Part shown: piece by piece, positions 1-8,052 of the stretch
How positions within the stretch are numbered: position 1 is the stretch's first letter
Layout: each line of letters opens with the position of its first letter
Source: Streptomyces sp. OfavH-34-F
GTDB lineage: Bacteria > Actinomycetota > Actinomycetes > Streptomycetales > Streptomycetaceae
Length of the DNA: 33,584 bases
NCBI RefSeq assembly: GCF_022347745.1
Contig: NZ_JAKRGC010000032.1
Span: forward strand, 1 to 33,584
Direction: 5' to 3'
Made by a program: the position numbers and the translations under genes
Notes under the pieces: generated by a model
Told to the model about the DNA's origin: nothing
Seen by the model: only the letters and a program-made list of their open reading frames with translations
Database searches by the model: none

Positions 1-442
1 CCAGCCGGTCGATCTCCGCCCGCACGCCTCCCCCGTAGCCGTCGTCCGTGCCGTCGTCGGCGAGCACCGCCGAGGCCGCCCGCGCCCGTTCCAGATGGTC
101 GCGGGCGGCCGCCGGGCGGCGGAGCTTCACGTAGTCGGCGGCGAGACTGAGGTGCAGCGACGGGTAGAAGGCCCGTACCGCCTGGGCGTCGGGCAGCGCG
201 TGGGCGGCGGTGAGGGCCCGCAGGTCCCAGGCCAGCTCGTCGGCCGGGTCGTCCTGCGTATCGGCCAGGTAGTGGGCCAGCGTGCAGCGGTGCAGGGGGT
301 CGCCCCCGTCGCCGATCTCGGACCAGAGTGCGGCGAAGCGGTTGCGGGCCTCCTCCCGGTCGCCGCCGTGCAGCAGCATGACCGCCTGGCCGATCCTGGT
401 CGTGAAGAGGTCCTCCGCCGTCTCCCGCTGCTCTGTCACCAC
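1..442 (-). CDS. Partial helical-repeat-like hypothetical protein (N-terminal part)
   Basis: The minus-strand frame is open from a GTG at 442 (alternative GTG at 439) to the left edge, so only about 147 N-terminal residues are present. A good ribosome site (GGGAGG, 445-450 on the opposite strand) lies just upstream. The visible protein is alpha-helical in character, rich in Ala, Arg, Leu and acidic residues, with pairs of amphipathic helices such as 'GDREEARNRFAALW' and 'RRPAAARDHLERARAA'. This resembles the TPR-like hypothetical proteins common in Streptomyces that track load or age of a process. There is no signal peptide or membrane segment in this part. I do not recognise a specific family; the repeat-like reading is inference from composition and helix spacing. 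It lies 92 bp downstream-side of ung, on the same strand. Confidence 0.6.
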   Translation of the reverse strand, partial: MVTEQRETAEDLFTTRIGQAVMLLHGGDREEARNRFAALWSEIGDGGDPLHRCTLAHYLADTQDDPADELAWDLRALTAAHALPDAQAVRAFYPSLHLSLAADYVKLRRPAAARDHLERARAASAVLADDGTDDGYGGGVRAEIDRL

Positions 443-534
443 AGCCTCCCTCGCGCCCGTCCGCCCGCGTCCGGCGGCCGGTCCGGCTTCCGACGCTAAC
501 CGCCGGGGCGGGCGGGCGCGGGGAGGCTCGGGGG

Positions 535-1218
535 TCAGCCGAGGTCGGGGATGCGCCAGTCGATGGGCTGGTGGCCCTGCCGGGCGACGGCCTCGTTTAT
601 CTGGGTGAAGGGCCGGGAGCCGAAGAACTTCTTCGCCGACAGCGGGGAGGGGTGCGCCCCCTTCACCACGGCGTGGCGCTCCGTGTCGATCAGCGGGAGC
701 TTCTTCTGCGCGTAGTTGCCCCAGAGCACGAAGACCGCCGGGTCGGGGCGGTCGGACACGGCCCGGATCACGGCGTCGGTGACCTTCTCCCAGCCCTTGC
801 CCTTGTGCGAGTTGGCCTCGCCGGCGCGGACGGTCAGCACCGCGTTGAGCAGGAGGACGCCCTGCTCGGCCCACGGCATGAGGTAGCCGTTGTCCGGGAC
901 GGGCAGGCCCAGCTCCTGGTTCATCTCCTTGTAGATGTTGCGCAGGGAGGGGGGAACCTTGACGCCGGGCCGCACGGAGAAGCACAGGCCGTGGCCCTGG
1001 CCCTCGCCGTGGTAGGGGTCCTGGCCGAGGATCAGGACCTTCACCTGGTCGAACGGGGTCGCCTCCAGGGCCGCGAACACCTGCTCCCGGGGCGGGTAGA
1101 CCGGTCCGGCGGACCGCTCCTCCTCGACGAACTCGGTGAGCTCCTTGAAGTAGGGCTTCTGCAGCTCTTCGCCGAGGACGCCGCGCCAGGACTCGGGCAG
1201 CAGGTCGGTGTCGGTCAC
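535..1218 (-). CDS. ung: Uracil-DNA glycosylase, family 1
   Basis: Removes uracil from DNA by cleaving the N-glycosidic bond, the first step of base excision repair, in the cytoplasm. The 227-aa protein has the family-1 length and both signature motifs: the water-activating loop GQDPYHGEGQGHGLCFS with catalytic Asp67, and the minor-groove intercalation loop HPSPLSA with His189. The uracil-recognition segment 'LLLNAVLTV' and 'FVLWGNYAQKK' are also present. The start is GTG at 1218, chosen because GGAGGT sits seven bases upstream. It is flanked by same-strand genes with more than 90 bp gaps, so it is probably transcribed alone. Nothing is missing or altered. The assignment is firm. Confidence 0.96.
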   Translation of the reverse strand: MTDTDLLPESWRGVLGEELQKPYFKELTEFVEEERSAGPVYPPREQVFAALEATPFDQVKVLILGQDPYHGEGQGHGLCFSVRPGVKVPPSLRNIYKEMNQELGLPVPDNGYLMPWAEQGVLLLNAVLTVRAGEANSHKGKGWEKVTDAVIRAVSDRPDPAVFVLWGNYAQKKLPLIDTERHAVVKGAHPSPLSAKKFFGSRPFTQINEAVARQGHQPIDWRIPDLG

Positions 1219-1323
1219 GTGAACAACCTCCGGTAAGCAATCCGTTCTTGGTTCCAGAACCTACCGGGCGCCACTGACAACGCGGTCCGCGAGCGGGACG
1301 CACCGGCCCGCCCGCGCGCGCTC

Positions 1324-2901
1324 CTACCAGCTGGCCTTGCGGTACAGCTCCCACATCTGCATGACGGTCTGCGGGTCGAGCGCCCGCTCGCCGCCGCCGA
1401 TGTCCTCGCCGGCGGCCACGTAGAGCTTGCCCTGCCACAGCGGCAGCAGCCGTACGTCGTCCACCAGGATCTCCTGGGCCCGCTCGAACTCCTTGCCGAC
1501 CGTGCCCCGGTCGCTCAGCTTGCGGGACCGCGGCAGCAGCTCCTTGGTGATCTCGTCCTTGAGGTAGGGCGTGCCCGTGACGCTGTTCTTGCCGACGAAC
1601 GGGGCGATGAAGTTGTCCGGGTCCGGGAAGTCCGGGAACCAGCCGCGGCCGAAGACCGGGTACTCCCCCTGGTTGAAGCCCTCCTGGAAGGTCTTCCAGG
1701 GCCTGCCCTTCAGGGTGATGCGGAAGAGGCCGGATGCCTCCAGCTGGCGCTTCAGCTCGGCGAACTCGGGGGCCGTGGACGAGCCGTAGCGGTCGGTGGT
1801 GTACCAGAACGTCATGGCGACGGGGGTGGTGATGCCCGCGTCGGCCAGGATCTCGCGGGCCTTGTCCTTGCTGGGGTCGCCGAAGGTGTCGAAGAAGGCG
1901 GTGGTGTGCCCGGCGATGCCCTTGGGGACCATCGAGTACAGCGGTTCGGCCGTGCCCCGGTAGACCTTGGCGACGAGCGCGTCCCGGTCCACCAGCTGGG
2001 CTATCGCCCGCCGCACGGCCGGCTTCCCGGCGGCCGGGTCGGCCGGGTTGAAGACCAGGAAGCGGATGTCGGCGCCGACCGATTCGACGATCTGGAGATC
2101 GTCCTTACCGGCCTTGTCCTCGATGTCGACGACGTCCGCGGCGGACAGGCCGCGGTAGGTGGCGTCGATCCGGTTGTCCTTGAGGGCCGCGACCATGGCC
2201 CCGGACTCCTTGAAGTACCGGATGGTCACGGCGTCGTTCTTGCGGTCGGCGAAGCCCTTGTAGTCGGGGTTCCTGACCAGTTCGGAGCGGTCGCCCTGCT
2301 TGTAGGCGTCCAGCAGGTACGGGCCGGAGCCGGTGACCTTGCCGTCGGAGCGGAGCTTGTTCTTCGAGTACGCGCTCGGCGCGACCAGGGACATGGCCGG
2401 GGTGGCCAGCACGAACGGGAAGGTGGCGTCGGGCTTCTTCAGGTTGAAGATGACGACGTCGTCGCCCTTGGTCTCCACCCGGTCGAGCGAGCCGAGCATG
2501 CCCACCGGGCCGCCCTTGAGGCCGATCTGCGTGATCCGGTCGATGGAGTACTTGACGGCCTCGGCGTCCAGCTTGTCGCCGTTGGAGAACTTCAGCCCCG
2601 GGCGGAGCCGGCAGCGGTAGGCGGTGCTGGTGCGGTCGGTGAACCGGCACTCCTCGGCGGCGTCCGGCTCGGGCTTCGTACTGCCGGTGGGGAAGCTGAC
2701 CAGGGTCTGGAACACGTTGCGCATCAGCTCCCAGGAGCCGTCCCACGCCGCCGCCGGATCCAGGGTCGAGGGCTCGCTCGTCGACCCGACGACGAGCTTC
2801 TGATCCACGTCCGAGGCATCGCCGGGCAGGAGCCCGCAACCGGCCAGCAAGGACAGGGACACAAGGGCTGCAGCGGCCTGCAGTCTGGCCCGGTAGAACA
2901 C
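1324..2901 (-). CDS. ABC transporter substrate-binding lipoprotein, peptide/nickel (SBP family 5) type
   Basis: Extracellular lipoprotein that captures oligopeptides or similar solutes for an ABC importer. An N-terminal lipid-attachment signal is clear: a basic start, a hydrophobic stretch and lipobox LAGC with the lipidated Cys at about residue 22. The mature part carries SBP_5 hallmarks: 'GSTSEPSTLDPAAAWD' at the start, 'LRPGLKFSNGDKLDAEAVKYSIDRI' in the middle, and 'GSGPYLLDAYKQGDRSELVRNPDYKG'. Total length, about 525 aa, is usual for DppA/OppA-like proteins. A GTG at 2907 extends the frame two codons, but GAGGAG sits seven bases before the GTG at 2901, which I prefer. No permease or ATPase genes lie beside it, so it is an orphan binding protein. 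The ligand cannot be read from sequence. Confidence 0.88.
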   Translation of the reverse strand: MFYRARLQAAAALVSLSLLAGCGLLPGDASDVDQKLVVGSTSEPSTLDPAAAWDGSWELMRNVFQTLVSFPTGSTKPEPDAAEECRFTDRTSTAYRCRLRPGLKFSNGDKLDAEAVKYSIDRITQIGLKGGPVGMLGSLDRVETKGDDVVIFNLKKPDATFPFVLATPAMSLVAPSAYSKNKLRSDGKVTGSGPYLLDAYKQGDRSELVRNPDYKGFADRKNDAVTIRYFKESGAMVAALKDNRIDATYRGLSAADVVDIEDKAGKDDLQIVESVGADIRFLVFNPADPAAGKPAVRRAIAQLVDRDALVAKVYRGTAEPLYSMVPKGIAGHTTAFFDTFGDPSKDKAREILADAGITTPVAMTFWYTTDRYGSSTAPEFAELKRQLEASGLFRITLKGRPWKTFQEGFNQGEYPVFGRGWFPDFPDPDNFIAPFVGKNSVTGTPYLKDEITKELLPRSRKLSDRGTVGKEFERAQEILVDDVRLLPLWQGKLYVAAGEDIGGGERALDPQTVMQMWELYRKASW

Positions 2902-3018
2902 GTGCACGCTCCTCGATCAGCCATGGGTCGGCAGACCATACCGCAGCGCCCCGCCAGGTCAACCCGCAGGCCCGGCAGGGCGCTTGAGGCATTCAGGGCC
3001 ATATCGGCCCAGGGCGTG

Positions 3019-3774
3019 TCAGCCCACTCCGGCATTGAGGAAGATGCCGCCGTCGACCACGAGGGTCTGGCCCGTGATCCAGCCGGACTGGCTGGAGGTG
3101 AGGAAGGCGGCGGCGCCGCCGATGTCCTCCGGCACGCCCAGCCGGCCCATCGGATAGGAGGCCGCCGCCTCCGCCTCGCGGCCCTCGTACAGGGCCTGCG
3201 CGAACCGGGTCTTGACGACGGCGGGCGCGATCGAGTTGACCCGGACGACCGGCGCGAACTCGTGCGCCAGCTGGAGGGTCAGGTTGACCATGGCCGCCTT
3301 GCTCATGCCGTACGCGCCGATGAAGGGGGAGGCGGAGACGCCGGCGATCGAGGCGATGTTGACGATCGCCCCGCCGTTCTCCTTCTGCCACGCCTTCCAG
3401 GTCTGCTGGGCGAAGCCGAGCGCCGAGACCACGTTCGTCTCGAAGACCTTGCGGGCGACGTTCAGGTCGAGTTCCGCGATCGGCCCGAAGACCGGGTTGG
3501 TGCCGGCGTTGTTGACCAGGAAGTCCACCCGGCCGAACGCCTCCATCGTGCGGGCGACGGCCACCGCCTGGTGCGCCTCGTCGTGCGCCTTGCCCGCGAC
3601 GCCGATCACCCGGTCCGAGCCGAGCGCCTCGACGGCCTCCTTGAGGGCGTCCTCGTTGCGCCCGGTGATGCACACCCGGTCGCCGCGCTCGACGAACGCC
3701 TGCGCGATGCCGTAGCCGATGCCCCGGCTCGCGCCGGTGATCAGCGCGACCTTGCCGCTGTCCTGCACAGTCAT
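3019..3774 (-). CDS. Short-chain dehydrogenase/reductase (classical SDR)
   Basis: NAD(P)(H)-dependent oxidoreductase of the classical SDR family, 251 aa, cytoplasmic. Visible: the cofactor motif TGASRGIG (residues 13-20), the NNAG motif (88-91), the catalytic triad Ser142, Tyr155 and Lys159 (YGMSK), and a typical C-terminal 'GQTLVVDGG'. The frame runs on upstream through the preceding gene, but the proper start is the ATG at 3774, matching family N termini. It lies 20 bp behind the FabG-like gene on the same strand and is almost surely cotranscribed with it. The pair suggests sequential or related reductions of acyl or hydroxyacyl substrates. Substrate is not predictable from sequence alone. 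Confidence 0.9.
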   Translation of the reverse strand: MTVQDSGKVALITGASRGIGYGIAQAFVERGDRVCITGRNEDALKEAVEALGSDRVIGVAGKAHDEAHQAVAVARTMEAFGRVDFLVNNAGTNPVFGPIAELDLNVARKVFETNVVSALGFAQQTWKAWQKENGGAIVNIASIAGVSASPFIGAYGMSKAAMVNLTLQLAHEFAPVVRVNSIAPAVVKTRFAQALYEGREAEAAASYPMGRLGVPEDIGGAAAFLTSSQSGWITGQTLVVDGGIFLNAGVG

Positions 3775-3794
3775 GATGTACGCAGCCCTTCGGG

Positions 3795-4556
3795 TCAGTT
3801 GAGCGGTCCGCCGGCGACGTACATGACCTGGCCGGAGACGAAGCCGGCAGCGTCGCCCGTGAAGAAGGCGATGGCGTTGGCGATGTCCTCGGGGACGCCG
3901 ACGCGCTGGACGGGGATCTGGGTGGCGGCGGCGGCCTGGAACTCCTCGAAGCCCATGCCGACGCGCGCGGCGGTCTGCGCGGTCATCTCGGTGACGATGA
4001 AGCCGGGCGCGACGGCGTTGGCGGTGATGCCGAACTTGCCGAGTTCCTTGGCGAGGGTCTTGGTGAAGCCCTGGAGGCCCGCCTTGACCGCCGCGTAGTT
4101 GGCCTGGCCGCGGTTGCCGAGCGCCGAGGAGGAGGAGAGCGACACGATGCGGCCCCACTTGGCGTCCACCATGTGCTTCTGGACGGCCTTGGCCATCAGG
4201 AACGCGCCCTTGAGGTGCACGTTCATCACGGTGTCCCAGTCGGACTCGCTCATCTTGAAGAGCAGGTTGTCGCGGAGGACACCCGCGTTGTTGACGAGGA
4301 TGGTGGGCGCGCCCAGCTCGGCGGCGACCCGTGCGACGGCGGCCTCCACCTGGGCGGCGTCCGACACGTCGCAGCCGACCGCGAGCGCCGTGCCCCCGGC
4401 GGCGGTGATCTTCTCGACGGTGTCCTTGCAGGCCGCCTCGTCCAGGTCGAGGACGGCGACCGCGCGGCCCTCGGCCGCCAGCCGTACGGCGGTGGCGGCG
4501 CCGATGCCGCGGGCCGCTCCGGTCACGATGGCTACGCGCTGCTCGCTGGTCGACAT
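3795..4556 (-). CDS. SDR oxidoreductase, 3-oxoacyl-ACP reductase (FabG)-like
   Basis: A 253-aa classical SDR resembling 3-oxoacyl-ACP/CoA reductases, which reduce a 3-keto acyl thioester with NADPH. Motifs: TGAARGIG at 12-19, NNAG at 89-92, a catalytic Ser in SLSSSSAL (about 141-144), Tyr154 and Lys158 in NYAAVK, and 'GFIVTEMT' after the active site. The ATG at 4556 is preceded by AGGAGAG at a good distance. It is the first gene of a two-gene operon with the SDR at 3019-3774. An 18-bp palindrome at 4628-4645, about 75 bp upstream, is a candidate operator for a TetR-type regulator. It could serve fatty-acid or polyketide-like metabolism or act on another ketone. FabG-like is a family name here, not a proven role in primary fatty acid synthesis. 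Confidence 0.9.
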   Translation of the reverse strand: MSTSEQRVAIVTGAARGIGAATAVRLAAEGRAVAVLDLDEAACKDTVEKITAAGGTALAVGCDVSDAAQVEAAVARVAAELGAPTILVNNAGVLRDNLLFKMSESDWDTVMNVHLKGAFLMAKAVQKHMVDAKWGRIVSLSSSSALGNRGQANYAAVKAGLQGFTKTLAKELGKFGITANAVAPGFIVTEMTAQTAARVGMGFEEFQAAAATQIPVQRVGVPEDIANAIAFFTGDAAGFVSGQVMYVAGGPLN

Positions 4557-4627
4557 GCTTGGCTCTCCTCGCCCTTGGATAGCGGCTCAGCGGACGTCGG
4601 GCGCTCCCGGCGGGAACCGGCCCGATG

Positions 4628-4645
4628 ACTGAGCAACCGCTTAGT
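4628..4645. promoter_or_regulatory. Candidate TetR-type operator upstream of the SDR operon
   Basis: ACTGAGCAACCGCTTAGT is an inverted repeat: half-sites ACTNAGC and GCTNAGT around a 4-nt centre. It lies about 75 bp upstream of the FabG-like start. Even-spaced palindromes of this kind are typical binding sites for TetR-family repressors of acyl-CoA and lipid genes in actinobacteria. The symmetry is seen directly; the regulator class is inference. No regulator gene is adjacent. Confidence 0.45.
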
Positions 4646-4751
4646 ACCTTCAGCAGTCGAGACGCTAGAAGCCCTGGCACCCGGTGTCAACGGCACACGG
4701 GCGCAGCGGCGCATGTCACACTCCGGCCGGCCCCCGTCAGCCGGTGCGCGG

Positions 4752-5135
4752 TCAGCGGACCAGCAGGTCGAGCAGCCGCTCCACCTCGGCCTCGGGGTCG
4801 GCGGTCAGTCCGCTGTGCACCGGTCCGGGCTGTACGACGGTGGAGCGGGGGGCGATGAGCCAGCGGAAGCGGCGTCCGGCGTCGTCCCCGGCGGCCTGGC
4901 CCGCGTCCGTACCGCCGCGGCAGACGCCCTCGACGGCGTGCAGCGCGGCGCGGACCCCGGTGACGTCGGCGCCGGGGTCGAGCGCCCGGAGCTTCACCTC
5001 GTCCAGTTCGGTGCGGGCGGCGACGAAGCCCTTGGCGCGGCAGTAGACGACCACCCCGGCGTTGAAGCACTCCCCGCGCTGGACGCGGGGCACGACGCGC
5101 AGCGGCGCGTACTCGAAGACATCGCGCTCGCTCAT
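4752..5135 (-). CDS. DUF3037 family protein
   Basis: A 127-aa protein matching the DUF3037 pattern: it opens with MSERDVFEYAPLRVVPRV, followed by 'ERGE/QRGECFNAGVVVYC', a signature of that family. There is no signal peptide or membrane segment. Function is unknown in the family. Its ATG at 5135 overlaps the stop of the upstream HipA-like kinase gene by four bases (ATGA), so the two are translationally coupled. The same pairing is, as I recall, recurrent in bacteria, which suggests the products act together, possibly as kinase and partner or substrate. The frame is open further upstream inside the kinase gene, but family N termini and the overlap support this start. Confidence 0.85.
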   Translation of the reverse strand: MSERDVFEYAPLRVVPRVQRGECFNAGVVVYCRAKGFVAARTELDEVKLRALDPGADVTGVRAALHAVEGVCRGGTDAGQAAGDDAGRRFRWLIAPRSTVVQPGPVHSGLTADPEAEVERLLDLLVR

Positions 5136-5980
5136 GCCGGGCCGCCCTTGCCGTCGTCCTTGCGGGGCCGCGGGGCCAGGCGCTCGGTGATCCAGCCGGG
5201 GGCCTGGGAGGGTTTGTCGGGGGTGGGTGCGTCCATGACGATCCGCTCGTGGATGGTGGCGGCCCGCGCGAGCAGCGCGTCGGCGTAGGCCCGGCGCAGC
5301 TGGTCCGCCGAGTCGAAGCCCGGCTCGTCCACCAGCCACTCGTCGGGTACGTCGGCGGTGACCTCGGCGAGCAGTTCGGGCGTGACCTTCGGGGCGAGCG
5401 CGGCGGCGGCCGACGCGATGTCGGGCCCGAAGGGCGCGAGGGCGTGGTCGGAGGCGTTGTAGGGCTTGGCGGCGGAGGCCTGGGCGGCGGGCCAGTTGTG
5501 GTGCCAGATCATGGTGGCGCCGTGGTCGATGAGCCAGAGGTCGCCGTGCCAGACGAGCATGTTGGGGTTGCGCCAGGAACGGTCGACGTTGTTGATCAGC
5601 GCGTCGAACCAGACGACCCGCCCGGCCTCGCCGGGGTCCACCTCGTAGGCCAGGGCGTCGAACCCGAGGGAGCCGGGCAGGAAGTCCATCCCGAGGTTGA
5701 GCCCGCCGCTGGCCTTGAGCAGTTCCTGCACTTCCTGGTCCGGCTCGGCGAGCCCGATGACGGGATCGAGCTGCATCCGCACCAGCGCGGGCACCCGCAG
5801 CCCGAGCCGCCTCCCGAGTTCCCCGCAGATCACCTCGGCGACGAGGGTCTTGCGCCCCTGTCCGGCCCCGGTGAACTTCATGACGTACGTACCCAGATCG
5901 TCGGCCTCGACGATCCCGGGGAGCGACCCGCCTTCACGCAGGGGCGTGACGTAGCGGGTCGCTACGACCTCTTGCAACAT
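5132..5980 (-). CDS. HipA-like Ser/Thr kinase domain protein
   Basis: A 282-aa protein with a HipA-type kinase fold. Seen: a beta-strand Lys in 'TYVMKFTGAGQG' (Lys35, the likely ATP-phosphate Lys), the catalytic loop 'NNVDRSWRNPNML' with Asp133 and Asn138, and a metal-binding Asp in 'LWLIDHGAT' (Asp152). It lacks the long N-terminal domain of E. coli HipA, and no HipB-like antitoxin gene is adjacent; instead the DUF3037 gene follows with an ATGA overlap. It is therefore unlikely to be a standard HipBA toxin. HipA relatives phosphorylate proteins such as glutamyl-tRNA synthetase, but the target here is unknown. The start ATG at 5980 is preceded only by a weak GGGAAA site. Confidence 0.82.
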   Translation of the reverse strand: MLQEVVATRYVTPLREGGSLPGIVEADDLGTYVMKFTGAGQGRKTLVAEVICGELGRRLGLRVPALVRMQLDPVIGLAEPDQEVQELLKASGGLNLGMDFLPGSLGFDALAYEVDPGEAGRVVWFDALINNVDRSWRNPNMLVWHGDLWLIDHGATMIWHHNWPAAQASAAKPYNASDHALAPFGPDIASAAAALAPKVTPELLAEVTADVPDEWLVDEPGFDSADQLRRAYADALLARAATIHERIVMDAPTPDKPSQAPGWITERLAPRPRKDDGKGGPA

Positions 5981-6205
5981 TTTCCCAGGCCACCCATCTC
6001 TTCAACCTTGCAACCCACGGAAGCCTTGTCCGGGGCGCAGAGGCCGGGAACACGCGTCGACAGCGCTGGGGGGACCCGGGGAGTCCCGGCCGGCAAGCCG
6101 ATCCCCGCGCTTCCCGGGCAGACCGTCGATGGCGCCGCGCCCCCTGCTGCCGTCCTCCGGCACGAAGTGAGCATAGTAACCCAGAGTGATCGCGGGCTAG
6201 GAGCC
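5981..6205. other. Gene-free stretch at the left edge of the accessory region
   Basis: No coding frame with family features is seen between the HipA-like gene start and the serine-hydrolase remnant. It probably holds the promoter of the minus-strand HipA-like/DUF3037 pair, but I could not pick a convincing -10/-35. Confidence 0.3.
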
Positions 6206-6550
6206 CGTCGCACCAAGAGCTTCACCGCCACCACAGTGCTGTGTCAGGTCGAGAACGGCCAGATCGACCTCGACGCGCCGATCGGCGGGTACCTGCCGAA
6301 GCTGGTACCCGGCGCACGAGGCACGGCGATCACCGTCCGGACGCTGCTCACCCACACCAGCGGCCTGGCCGAGTACCTCCCGTACGCCTCTCCGTCCTCA
6401 AGGCGTTCCCCGACCTCTCCACCACCGGGCCCGACAGCCTCGACGACCACCGGCTGACGCACACGGACTCGGCCTGCACCCGATGGAAGGTCCCGGTCAG
6501 GACACCTTCTGGGGCCACGGCGGGACGGTCTGGGCTCCGACGCCTCCCTA
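6206..6550 (+). pseudogene. Decayed serine hydrolase (class C beta-lactamase / D-Ala carboxypeptidase type)
   Basis: Three pieces of one family appear in three successive frames. Piece 1 (from about 6212) reads TKSFTATTVLCQVENGQIDL, then the region ending HTSGLAEYLPYA. Piece 2 (about 6390-6460) continues as SVLKAFPDLSTTGPDSLDD in the next frame. Piece 3 (6489-6540) reads GPGQDTFWGHGGTVW in the third frame and corresponds to the C-terminal HGG active-site region. The N terminus is lost, and the nucleophile Ser expected three residues before the Lys of SxxK is replaced (RRTK). Most of the middle domain between pieces 2 and 3 is missing. The gene cannot make a working enzyme. It sits beside an intact but different serine hydrolase on the other strand. 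Confidence 0.75.
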
Positions 6551-6570
6551 GATCATTCCGAAGCGATCAG

Positions 6571-7800
6571 TCAGTCGTCGATCGCCTGATAGAGAGTGGT
6601 CCAGAAGTCGTTCATCACCTGGACCGGGGCAGGGAGGGTCGTGCCGACCTGGGTGAGCAGGATTCCTGTGAGACCGGTGACCGGGTCCGCGTACGTGGAG
6701 GTGCCCGCGCCGCCGTCCCAGCCGAACTGGCCTGCGGGCGCGTAGTCGCCGCGGTAGGTGCGCACGGCCATCCCGAGGCCCCAGCCACCTTGCTGTCCCT
6801 GCCCGAATGAGATGTGGACGTTGTCCAGGGCCAGTTTGGTCCGGGCGGCCAGCTGCTCCGGAGTGAGGCGGTTGGTGGTCATCAACTCGACGGCCTGCCG
6901 GGACAGGATCCGCTCGCTGCCGTGTGTGCCGCCGTTCAGCAGCATGCGGAAGTACGCGTGATAGTCGTCGGCCGTCGAGGTCAGGCCCGCACCGCCGCTC
7001 GGGAACGACGGCGGGGCGCTGTGGCGTCCGCCTTCGGCCTCGTCCCACACGTGGAACTCGCCGCTCTCCGGGTCCGGGGCGTACAGCGGGGGCAGCCGGT
7101 GCATCTGGTCGGCGGGCACATGGAAACCGGTGTCCTTCATACCGAGCGGCCCGAAGACGCGCTCGTTCAGGAAGGAACCGTACGACTGGCCCGTGACGCG
7201 TTCGACGAGCACGCCGACCAGGTCGCTGGCGATCTGATACTGCCAGCGTTCGCCCGGTTGGTACATCAGCGGCAGTTCGCCCAGCCGGCGCATCCACTCG
7301 TCCGGCTCCGGCATCGGTGTCGGCAGGTTGGGCGTGATCCCCTGCTCGAAGAGCGCACTCATGATGGGCGTGCCGAGCACCGTCATATCCATGCCGAGTC
7401 CGAACGTGGAGGTCAGCACGTCCCGTACGGTGATGGGCCGTCGCGCGGGGACGGTGTCGTCGACGGGGCTGTCGATCCGCTTGAGCACCTGCCGGTCGGC
7501 GAGCTCGGGCAACCACTCGCGCACTGTGTCGTCCAGGCGCAGCCGGCACTCGTCGAGCAGGACCATCGCGGCCGCGATCGAGACCGGCTTGGACGTGGAG
7601 GCCATGCGGAAGAGCGTGTCCCGGCGCATCGGCTCGCCGCCCTCGTGGCGCATCGTGCCGATCGTCTCGACGTGCGTCTCGTCGCCCCGGCTGAACAGCG
7701 CCACCAGGCCGGGGATCTTGCCGGAATCGACGTGCCGGGCCAGCACGTCGCGTACGCGCTGCAGCCCGGCCTTGTTGAAACCGCCGGTGTTCTGGCCCAT
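6571..7800 (-). CDS. Serine hydrolase, beta-lactamase class C / esterase family
   Basis: A 409-aa serine hydrolase of the beta-lactamase (PF00144) fold. Relatives are esterases, D-aminopeptidases and penicillin-binding-like proteins. Visible: the nucleophile motif S68-T-S-K71 in RMASTSKP, a second motif 'WQYQIASD' (Tyr retained, Asn replaced as in many family-VIII esterases), and a C-terminal 'FGWDGGAGTSTYADP' in place of KTG. There is no signal peptide from the chosen start, so it is probably cytoplasmic. The frame is open upstream to 8019, but AAGGAG eight bases before the ATG at 7800 decides the start. It is divergent from a LysR gene, the usual arrangement of a regulator and its target. 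Substrate unknown; antibiotic resistance should not be assumed. Confidence 0.88.
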   Translation of the reverse strand: MGQNTGGFNKAGLQRVRDVLARHVDSGKIPGLVALFSRGDETHVETIGTMRHEGGEPMRRDTLFRMASTSKPVSIAAAMVLLDECRLRLDDTVREWLPELADRQVLKRIDSPVDDTVPARRPITVRDVLTSTFGLGMDMTVLGTPIMSALFEQGITPNLPTPMPEPDEWMRRLGELPLMYQPGERWQYQIASDLVGVLVERVTGQSYGSFLNERVFGPLGMKDTGFHVPADQMHRLPPLYAPDPESGEFHVWDEAEGGRHSAPPSFPSGGAGLTSTADDYHAYFRMLLNGGTHGSERILSRQAVELMTTNRLTPEQLAARTKLALDNVHISFGQGQQGGWGLGMAVRTYRGDYAPAGQFGWDGGAGTSTYADPVTGLTGILLTQVGTTLPAPVQVMNDFWTTLYQAIDD

Positions 7801-7920
7801 CCAAAAGCTCCTTGGGGTGAGGGGGATCGTGCGACACGCGGGTACAGAGCCGGTTGCTGCACCGCACCGACCTTCAGCGGCGCAGAGGAAAGACCGGCGA
7901 CCGTGACGGGCGCGCCGCGC

Positions 7921-7956
7921 GGCCCGATCCGGCCCGATCCGGCCCGATCCGGCCCG
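7921..7956. repeat. 10-bp tandem repeat, about 3.6 copies
   Basis: The unit ggcccgatcc occurs three times in perfect succession, followed by ggcccg. It lies in the 310-bp space between the divergent serine hydrolase and lysR genes. Unit length close to one helical turn puts each GATC on the same DNA face. It could be a protein-binding array or simple slippage; nothing in sequence alone decides. Confidence 0.85.
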
Positions 7957-8052
7957 CGGCACCCTGGCCGGAATCACTCTCACCCGTGGCCGAAGGGCCA
8001 TCAACAGCCGGATCGACAAGACACCGTTGCCCGTCGGTGCATCGATGCGCGT

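Noticed and set aside
1250..1261. GGTTCCAGAACC palindrome upstream of ung as an SOS box
   Set aside because: The actinobacterial LexA box has GAAC-N4-GTTC order; this one is the reverse orientation, so LexA control is not supported.
1906..4098. 730-aa plus-strand open frame
   Set aside because: Antisense to the SBP and SDR genes; Arg/Gly/Val-rich with no family motif, an artefact of GC codon bias.
3019..4680. 553-aa minus-strand frame as an SDR fusion
   Set aside because: The first 300 residues are out-of-frame translation of the FabG-like gene; the SDR starts at 3774.
4752..5980. HipBA toxin-antitoxin module
   Set aside because: No HipB-like DNA-binding antitoxin gene is adjacent and the HipA-like protein lacks the standard N-terminal domain.
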